This document shows, in pieces, positions 58,559-64,000 of a DNA stretch of 64,000 nt. Made by a program: the position numbers and the translations under genes. The notes beneath the pieces are model-generated. The model saw nothing but the letters and a program-made list of their open reading frames with translations. It made no database searches and was not told the origin of the DNA. Position 1 is the first letter of the stretch; each line of letters begins with the position of its first letter. The stretch is from assembly GCF_011762195.1 (NCBI RefSeq), contig NZ_JAASQK010000001.1:620001-684000 (forward strand), in the 5' to 3' direction. Source of the DNA: Sphingomonas oligoaromativorans (GTDB lineage: Bacteria; Pseudomonadota; Alphaproteobacteria; Sphingomonadales; Sphingomonadaceae).

Positions 58559-59710
58559 TCAGGACAAGACGGGCCGGGTGGCATTCTTCTGGGCGAGCAG
58601 CACCAGTTCGGCGGCGAGAAGCGCACCTTCCTGATCCTGCGCGACGGAGGTGCGCTCGACGATATCGGTTACGAATTGCGGGCCGAAGGGCAGGTGGACC
58701 TTGCTGCAATCCATGTAGCGCACGCCCTTGCGGTCGGCGATGAACAGGTGATCGCCGCCGGGACGTCCGAGGATGTCCACATATTTGCGCAGCTCGATAT
58801 AGCCTTCCGTCCCGAGCAGGAAGAGGCGGCCATCGCCCCATGTCGGCAGCCCGTCCGGCGTGAACCAGTCGACCCGGATATAGCCGGTGCCACCATCGCC
58901 GCAGACCATCATGTCCCCGAAATCCTCGAAGGCGGGGTGATCCTGATGCGCGAGGTTGCCGGTCTGCGAGGCGACGACATGCGCCCTGGTGGTGCCGGTA
59001 TAATAGACGAACTGATCGGCCTGGTGGCTGCCGATGTCGGTGAGGATGCCGCCATAGCGGGCCTTGTCCCAGAACCAGGCGGGGCGGGTGGGGGCGCTGA
59101 TCCGGTGCGGGGCGATGTTGATGGTCTGCACCACCTTGCCGATCGCGCCCTGACGGACCAGTTCCCCAGCCATCACGGCGGCCCGCACCTCGAGCCGCTC
59201 CGAATACATGATGGCGAACTTGCGACCTGTGGCCCGGATGGCCCGGCGCACCTCGGCAAGCTGATCGAGCGTGGTGATTGCGGGCTTGTCGCTCAGATAA
59301 TCCTTCCCCGCCTGCATCACGCGGATGCCGAGCGGCGCGCGCTGATCGGGGATCGGCGCGCCCGCGACGAGCTTGATCGCCTTGTCCTCGAGTATCTCCG
59401 CCTCGCTGCGGGCGAGCTTCACCGCGCCATAGCGCTTGCGGAAGGTCGCGATCTGCGCGGGGTCGATCGCGTGGAAGGCGGTCAGCACGCCGCCGCCCCG
59501 GATCATGGCATCCGTCATCGCATAGATATGCGCGTGGTCCAGCCCGATGACGGCGAAGGGCACGCGATAGCGCGCTTCCGGCTCCGCCGTCACCGGGGCG
59601 GCGACTTCGGAAACGGCGTTCCCCTGAGACAATGACTGGGCGAGCCCTTCGGCGGCCAGCCCCGCGGCAAGGCCCGCCCCGAGCAGGGCGCGGCGATCGA
59701 TGGGGTTCAT
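58559..59710 (-). CDS. Gfo/Idh/MocA family oxidoreductase, Tat-exported (2)
   Basis: A 383-residue relative of the next gene, starting MNPIDRRALLGAGLAAGLAA, a Tat leader. The Rossmann start is VPFAVIGLDHAHIYAMTDAM, without the typical Gly-x-Gly-x-x-Gly. The KDYLSDKPAITTLDQLAEVR loop keeps the catalytic Lys, and RYGGILTDIGSHQADQFVYY is the typical second domain. It is 15 nt downstream of the cupin gene and 14 nt upstream of the other oxidoreductase, so one operon is likely. Confidence 0.87.
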   Translation of the reverse strand: MNPIDRRALLGAGLAAGLAAEGLAQSLSQGNAVSEVAAPVTAEPEARYRVPFAVIGLDHAHIYAMTDAMIRGGGVLTAFHAIDPAQIATFRKRYGAVKLARSEAEILEDKAIKLVAGAPIPDQRAPLGIRVMQAGKDYLSDKPAITTLDQLAEVRRAIRATGRKFAIMYSERLEVRAAVMAGELVRQGAIGKVVQTINIAPHRISAPTRPAWFWDKARYGGILTDIGSHQADQFVYYTGTTRAHVVASQTGNLAHQDHPAFEDFGDMMVCGDGGTGYIRVDWFTPDGLPTWGDGRLFLLGTEGYIELRKYVDILGRPGGDHLFIADRKGVRYMDCSKVHLPFGPQFVTDIVERTSVAQDQEGALLAAELVLLAQKNATRPVLS

Positions 59711-59725
59711 CGCATTCTCCCGATG

Positions 59726-60172
59726 TCAGTGGGCGGGTGTCGTGGCGCTCTTCCAGTTGATGACGTGATATTGCGCGGGCGTGCTGCCGACGTTGCGCAG
59801 TGCGTGCAGCGAATTGGAGGCATTGAAGATAACGGAACCCGGCCCGACCCGCTTCCACTGGCCGTTCGACAGCGTTTCGACCGTGCCGCGATCGATAATC
59901 ACCAGTTCCTCATTGGGATGCCTGTGCGGAGGATGCGACGCGACGCCCGGATTGAGCGTGGTGACGTGCATCTCCAACTCGTCCAACGTGGCGGTCGGCT
60001 GCTTCACGATGGACCGGACTTCGCCGGTTCCGTTTCTGACGGCGGTCATGGCGTTCCAGTCGAAAACCGCCGGCCCCAGGATCGCTTTCCTCTCCTGAGC
60101 CCAGGCCATCGCCGAGCAGCAGATAAGCGCTGCTGTGGCGGTGAGCATCGCACCCGTGACGGTGAGCCGCAT
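59726..60172 (-). CDS. Exported cupin-domain protein
   Basis: A 148-residue protein with a signal peptide (residues 1-25, AWAQ) and a single beta-barrel cupin. Metal-site pattern is HPPHRHPNEELVIIDRGTVE, with the second motif GSVIFNASNSLHALRNVG. Such cupins bind sugar acids or metals. GGGAGGGAAGG gives the start at 60172. It is the first gene of the minus-strand set, divergent from the CBM9/PKD protein, with a LacI-type operator between. Confidence 0.86.
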   Translation of the reverse strand: MRLTVTGAMLTATAALICCSAMAWAQERKAILGPAVFDWNAMTAVRNGTGEVRSIVKQPTATLDELEMHVTTLNPGVASHPPHRHPNEELVIIDRGTVETLSNGQWKRVGPGSVIFNASNSLHALRNVGSTPAQYHVINWKSATTPAH

Positions 60173-60223
60173 CCTTCCCTCCCATACGCATGGCTTTACG
60201 CGCCTTCGTGGTGGCGCGGTTCT

Positions 60224-60237
60224 TGTTAGCGCTCTCA
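60224..60237. promoter_or_regulatory. LacI-family operator (site 1)
   Basis: TGTTAGCGCTCTCA at 60224-60237 is an imperfect palindrome centred on AGCGCT. It lies between the divergent cupin and CBM9/PKD genes, close to the cupin start. It shares TGnTAGCGCTnnCA with a second site before the GH115 gene. This is the usual form for LacI-type regulators of sugar-use genes. Confidence 0.6.
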
Positions 60238-60420
60238 AGGGGGAGGTTAGATTTGAAGCTGGCTATGCGTCAACGGCGAAGCTTCGCCGTGCCTGCGCGG
60301 ATGGGTGCGTACCGCTCCCCACGGGGAGGACGAACGCCCGAGAAAATGATTGATGGAATAAAGTGCCATATCATGAAATAGAGTTCTATTAGATGGAATG
60401 ACTGATCGAGGGGAGGCGGC

Positions 60421-61605
60421 ATGGGAAAGGGGTGGCCACGAGCGTCCGGCCGGAACGTATGCCCTTCGAAGGAGACGCGGCTTTGCGGTTTCGGCCTCTC
60501 GGTGCTGGTTCTGGCGTGCGCGTCGCCATCCCTGGCGGCGATGTGTCCGCCACAGGGCTATCCGGTTTTCCAGTTTCCCGCCGATGCCATTCCCCGGATC
60601 GATGGCGACACGAGCGATTGGGCGATGGTGCCGCCCTCTTATGTCATTGGCGGGGATCGCCTCACCGCCGATGATGGATCCGGCGCCCATCCCGATCCGC
60701 GCAGCCTCCAGGTCGCGGTCAAGGTCGGCTGGGTGAAGGGCCTCAACCGCCTCTATTTCCTCTATGAAGCGACGGACGATGTCTGGGATTTCGGGGAGGC
60801 AGGCCTCCATAACGATACGTTCGAGTTGATCGTCGACGGCAACCGCTCAGGCGGTCCGCTGATCTCCCGCTTTCATCCCTTCAAGCCGCCCCATGCCACG
60901 GCACCGGCGGACACCGGGCCGGGTGTCGACGAGCAGGCCGCCTGGTTCGACTTCCAGAACGTCGACGCCCAGAACTACCATATCTTCACGCCCGCTCTGA
61001 ACAAGGACTGGGCGATGGCGTGGGGGCCGCAGGCCGCCTGGATCAAGCGGTTGCCCTGGTCCAACATCGCCTATCGCTATGGCTTCAGGCCGGGCCAGTC
61101 CGGCCGGCTGGTCGCCGAGTTCTGGATCACGCCGTTCGATCATGCGGATGCCCGTGGCGGGGCCTATTCGGTCGAGAGCCAGCTTTCGGAGAACAAGGTG
61201 ATCGGCATGTCCTGGGCGGTCATCGACTATGATGGACCGGGCGGCGCCCATCATTTCTGGAACCTGTCTCCCCATCACACCATGTACGGTCAGGCATCCG
61301 AATTGTGCGGTTTCCGACTGATGCCGCTCGAGCCCGCCGAGCGCCCCGCGATCAGGGCGGACTGGTCGTTCGTCATTCTCGACAAGGCGCAGCGGACGGT
61401 GGCTTTCCATGACGACACGCTCGGCCCGGCGACCCGCTGGGACTGGGATTTCGGCGACGGCACGCACGCGAGTGAGCAGCATCCGGTCCACCGTTATGCC
61501 ACGGCGGGCAAGTTCGTCGTGACCCTGCGCGTGAGCGGGCCGAAGGGGCAGTCGACGCTCTCCAAGGTGTGGGATGTCTCGTTTCAAGGGGATCCGGCGC
61601 GATGA
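60421..61605 (+). CDS. Secreted CBM9-like and PKD-domain protein
   Basis: A 394-residue exported protein. The signal segment ends near residue 40, but LVLAC with Cys33 could also be a lipobox. Residues about 45-300 form a CBM9-like beta-sandwich (IPRIDGDTSDWAMVPPSYVI, RLYFLYEATDDVWDFGEAG). A C-terminal PKD domain (WDWDFGDGTHASEQHPVHRY) follows from about 330. It probably binds plant polysaccharide at the cell surface. Its stop overlaps the GH28 start (ATGA). Start ATG 60421 follows GGGGAGGCGG. Confidence 0.83.
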   Translation: MGKGWPRASGRNVCPSKETRLCGFGLSVLVLACASPSLAAMCPPQGYPVFQFPADAIPRIDGDTSDWAMVPPSYVIGGDRLTADDGSGAHPDPRSLQVAVKVGWVKGLNRLYFLYEATDDVWDFGEAGLHNDTFELIVDGNRSGGPLISRFHPFKPPHATAPADTGPGVDEQAAWFDFQNVDAQNYHIFTPALNKDWAMAWGPQAAWIKRLPWSNIAYRYGFRPGQSGRLVAEFWITPFDHADARGGAYSVESQLSENKVIGMSWAVIDYDGPGGAHHFWNLSPHHTMYGQASELCGFRLMPLEPAERPAIRADWSFVILDKAQRTVAFHDDTLGPATRWDWDFGDGTHASEQHPVHRYATAGKFVVTLRVSGPKGQSTLSKVWDVSFQGDPAR

Positions 61606-63017
61606 TCGATCGCCGTACCATGCTGGCCGCCGGTGCCCTGACGGTGGCCGGGGGCATGACGCCCGATATTCTTGCCGCCACGCGACCCGCCCTCGATATC
61701 CGCGATTTCGGCGCGGTCGGCGACGGCGTGACGCTCGCCACCGCCGCCTTGCAGCGAGCGATCGATGCGGCGGGGCCAGGTCGGTGCGTTCTGGTGCCGG
61801 CCGGCCAACGTTTCGTCATCGGCCCGGTGAAGCTCGCCGGCGGCATCGAATTGCGCATCGACGGCGTCCTGCTCGCGAGCACGGACCCGGAACATTATCC
61901 CGACAAGGCAGCGGGGCTGCTCCATGCCAGGGGGGCGGATCGTCTGACCCTCTCGGGAAGCGGGACGATCGATGGCCGTTCCCCGCAATTCATGGATCAT
62001 TATGACGCGGAGAACGAATGGTATGTGCCCAAGCCGTTCCGCCCGCGATTGCTCGTGCTGGAGGATTGTGCGGACCTCGTGATCCGCGATCTGGAAATCC
62101 GTCAGGCGCCGTCATGGACGATCCATCTGCTCGGCTGCCGGCGCGTGCTGGTGGATCGTGTGAGGATCGACAATCAGCTCGACGTCCCCAATTGCGATGG
62201 CATCGACCCGGATCACTGCCAGGATGTCGAGATCCGCAACTGCCATATCCGCTGCGGCGACGACGGAATCGTCATCAAGACCACGCGCGGCGGCGAGCAT
62301 TTCGGCCCCTCGCGCAATATCCATGTCCATGACTGCGTGCTGGAGACGCAGGACTCGGGCCTGAAGATCGGCACGGAGACGGTGCAGGATATCCGCGACG
62401 TGGTCTTCGAGCGATGCACGATCGTGAACTCCTGTCGCGGCCTGTGCATCCAGTTGCGCGACGCGGGAAATATATTCGGCATCGTCTTCCGCGACATTCG
62501 CTTCACGGCCCGGCATTTCTCGCCGCCATGGTGGGGCCGGGGCGAGGCGATCTCCTTCACGGCCATCCCCCGCAAGCCGGGCGCGGCGCTCGGCAGCCTG
62601 CATCATGTGACGGTGGAGCGGGTCACGGGCCGCGCCGAGAACAGCGTGCGGATCGAGGGGAGCCCGCAAGCGCGGGCGCATGATATCACCCTGCGTCGGG
62701 TGGACCTGACATTGGGGCGCTGGACGCGCTATCCCGGAGGGATATTCGACAACCGCCCGACGGAAGCGGTCGAACCTCTGGAGCCGCACGATACGCCGGG
62801 CTTTCACATCCGCCATGTCGATCGTGTGAGCCTGGATCATTGTCGCCTGCGGTGGGAGGCCAATCCACCGGCCGAGTTCAGCCATGCTGTCGAGGCCGTC
62901 GATGTGACGGGGCTTGCCATGCCCGGTTTCGTCGGCACGGCGGCGCATGGTGGTCAGGAGGCGGTCGCCTATTCGACGATGTGGGTTGGGGGGCATCGCC
63001 GCGGTAACGCCACCTGA
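61602..63017 (+). CDS. GH28-like polygalacturonase family protein, Tat-exported
   Basis: A 471-residue parallel beta-helix protein beginning MIDRRTMLAAGALTVAGG, a Tat leader. A pectate-lyase-type N-terminal edge (LDIRDFGAVGDGVTLATAAL) is followed by the GH28 catalytic acids: Asp199 in NCDGIDPDHC and Asp220-Asp221 in RCGDDGIVIK. The usual GHG histidine is not visible (SGLKIGTET), as in rhamnogalacturonan- or unsaturated-glycan-acting members. Cleaves uronic-acid-containing plant glycans, likely pectin; exact substrate uncertain. Coupled to the gene before. Confidence 0.85.
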   Translation: MIDRRTMLAAGALTVAGGMTPDILAATRPALDIRDFGAVGDGVTLATAALQRAIDAAGPGRCVLVPAGQRFVIGPVKLAGGIELRIDGVLLASTDPEHYPDKAAGLLHARGADRLTLSGSGTIDGRSPQFMDHYDAENEWYVPKPFRPRLLVLEDCADLVIRDLEIRQAPSWTIHLLGCRRVLVDRVRIDNQLDVPNCDGIDPDHCQDVEIRNCHIRCGDDGIVIKTTRGGEHFGPSRNIHVHDCVLETQDSGLKIGTETVQDIRDVVFERCTIVNSCRGLCIQLRDAGNIFGIVFRDIRFTARHFSPPWWGRGEAISFTAIPRKPGAALGSLHHVTVERVTGRAENSVRIEGSPQARAHDITLRRVDLTLGRWTRYPGGIFDNRPTEAVEPLEPHDTPGFHIRHVDRVSLDHCRLRWEANPPAEFSHAVEAVDVTGLAMPGFVGTAAHGGQEAVAYSTMWVGGHRRGNAT

Positions 63018-63120
63018 GCAAGATTTGCCCGCGTGGGATTCCCGTCTTGCCGCCGATCGTTCTTTCACCGGCTCGATCGTCACGGCCGGAGGTGCTTGCG
63101 CTTCCGTGCTCAGTCGCCGA

Positions 63121-63134
63121 TGGTAGCGCTAGCA
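63121..63134. promoter_or_regulatory. LacI-family operator (site 2)
   Basis: TGGTAGCGCTAGCA at 63121-63134 is a palindrome (6 of 7 positions symmetric) centred on AGCGCT. It lies 21 nt upstream of the GH115 start codon, where a repressor could block transcription. Matches site 1 at TGnTAGCGCTnnCA. Confidence 0.65.
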
Positions 63135-63154
63135 TAAAAACAGGAGAGAAGACG

Positions 63155-64000
63155 GTGATCGAGCCGAGCAAGCGCGCGATGACGCGCAGGATGCTGCTTT
63201 GTAGCGCTGCGTGTGCCAGTGCCGCGTTCTCGCTGCGAGCGCCGCTGCTGGCGTCGGCCATACCGTCTTCGGCGCAGGGGAGTGCAAAGGCCTTCCCCCT
63301 GATCGAGAACTCGATACCCGCCGCGATCCTGATCGATCGCAACGCGGACACCGCCATCGTGCATGTGGCGGACAGCTTCTCCAGCGACCTCGAACGGGTG
63401 AGCGGGCAGCGGCCGCGGCGTTTCATCGGCCCCGATGGGCTTCAGGGGCCTGTCATGATGATCGGCGTCCTCGGCCAAAGCCCGACGATCGATCGCCTCG
63501 TCCAGGCGGGGAAGATCGACGCGACCAGCCTTCACGGAGAATGGGAGGCTTTCCTCCAGATCGTCGTCGATGATCCCCTTCCCGGTGTGTCGCAGGCATT
63601 GGTGATTGTCGGTGCCGATCGCCGTGGCGCGGTATTCGGCACCTATGACATATCGGAGCGCATCGGGGTGTCGCCCTGGTACTGGTTCGCCGACGTGCCG
63701 GTGGCGCGGCGTCGCGATGTCCTGATCCCGGCGCGCGCGCGACGCGATCAGCCGAAGGTCCGCTATCGCGGTTTCTTCATCAACGACGAGGATCCGAGCT
63801 TCAGCGGATGGGCGAAGAAGAAATTCGGCGGGATCAACTCGGCGCTCTACGCGCATGTGTTCGAATTGCTGCTACGGATGAAGGGAAATTATCTGTGGCC
63901 GGCGATGTGGGCGCCCAAGGCCTTCGCCGACGACGATCCCGACAATCAGCGCCTGGCGGATGCGATGGGCGTCGTCATGGGCAGTTCGCATCATGAGGTG
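63155..64000 (+). CDS. GH115 family glycoside hydrolase (alpha-glucuronidase type), 3' end outside window
   Basis: Partial gene, 282 codons, open to the window edge. GTG start with CAGGAGAG 7 nt before. The first 45 or so residues look like an export signal (RRMLLCSAACASAAFSLRAP). Mature part: an N-terminal domain with AFPLIENSIPAAILIDRNAD, then the diagnostic GH115 segments YRGFFINDEDPSFSGWAKKK and LLLRMKGNYLWPAMWAPKAF, and the end MGVVMGSSHHEV. GH115 removes 4-O-methyl-glucuronic acid from xylan. Follows GH28 by 137 nt and carries its own operator. Confidence 0.9.
   Translation, partial: MIEPSKRAMTRRMLLCSAACASAAFSLRAPLLASAIPSSAQGSAKAFPLIENSIPAAILIDRNADTAIVHVADSFSSDLERVSGQRPRRFIGPDGLQGPVMMIGVLGQSPTIDRLVQAGKIDATSLHGEWEAFLQIVVDDPLPGVSQALVIVGADRRGAVFGTYDISERIGVSPWYWFADVPVARRRDVLIPARARRDQPKVRYRGFFINDEDPSFSGWAKKKFGGINSALYAHVFELLLRMKGNYLWPAMWAPKAFADDDPDNQRLADAMGVVMGSSHHEV

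Noticed and set aside
57183-59858. One 891-codon open frame on the minus strand
   Set aside because: It merges the real 57183-58544 oxidoreductase with a chance open frame through the second oxidoreductase. GC-rich DNA has few stops in alternate frames, and the upstream part has Arg/Ala-rich nonsense composition.

Overview
The window is dense, GC-rich chromosomal DNA of an alphaproteobacterium, most likely a member of the Sphingomonadales (Sphingomonas or a close relative). This rests on gene content and codon use: the clpP-clpX-lon-hup block, a split ilvB/ilvN, gatCAB, a compact ccmC-D-E-F-G-H-I operon, Mg-type HemB, and many short ATGA/TGATG overlaps. No rRNA operon, insertion sequence, prophage or CRISPR array is visible. 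Five tRNA genes are present (Pro-TGG, Leu-TAG, Val-CAC, His-GTG, elongator Met-CAT).

Layout. 1-7.5 kb: end of valS, acetyltransferases, fdhD, hemB, yjbQ and two tandem DUF885 exported proteins. 7.5-8.1 kb: the only long gene-poor stretch, with a G-quadruplex-like run inside a perfect palindrome. 8-15.6 kb: tRNA-Pro, small envelope proteins, a large GT4 fusion glycosyltransferase paired with a GH130 protein, ettA, and a phnA/yjdM variant. 15.7-23 kb (minus strand): the branched-chain amino acid cluster miaA, ilvB, unknown ORF, ilvN, ilvC, yceI, leuA. leuA is preceded by a leucine-rich leader peptide and alternative hairpins, i.e. an attenuator. 23-27.6 kb: serB, then a ParA / ribbon-helix-helix / SPOR-domain cluster. 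27.6-33.7 kb: pyrB with a catalytically dead dihydroorotase partner, ruvX, and gatCAB. 34-43 kb: protein quality control (tig with a histidine-rich and lysine/alanine-rich tail, clpP, clpX, lon, hup). 43-49.5 kb: tRNAs, an amino-acid dehydrogenase and the cytochrome c maturation operon. 49.5-57 kb: alanine dehydrogenase with a divergent Lrp-type regulator, kup, and small cell-envelope genes. 57-64 kb: a plant-polysaccharide utilisation region (two Gfo/Idh/MocA oxidoreductases, cupin, CBM9/PKD secreted protein, GH28, start of GH115), with two copies of a LacI-type operator.

The points most worth following up are the leuA attenuator, the shared LacI-type operator around the polysaccharide genes, the pseudo-dihydroorotase, the tailed trigger factor, the GT4-fusion/GH130 pair, the ParA/RHH/SPOR cluster, and the unknown ORF coupled between ilvB and ilvN. 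All calls come from reading the sequence and family knowledge; no database search was run.
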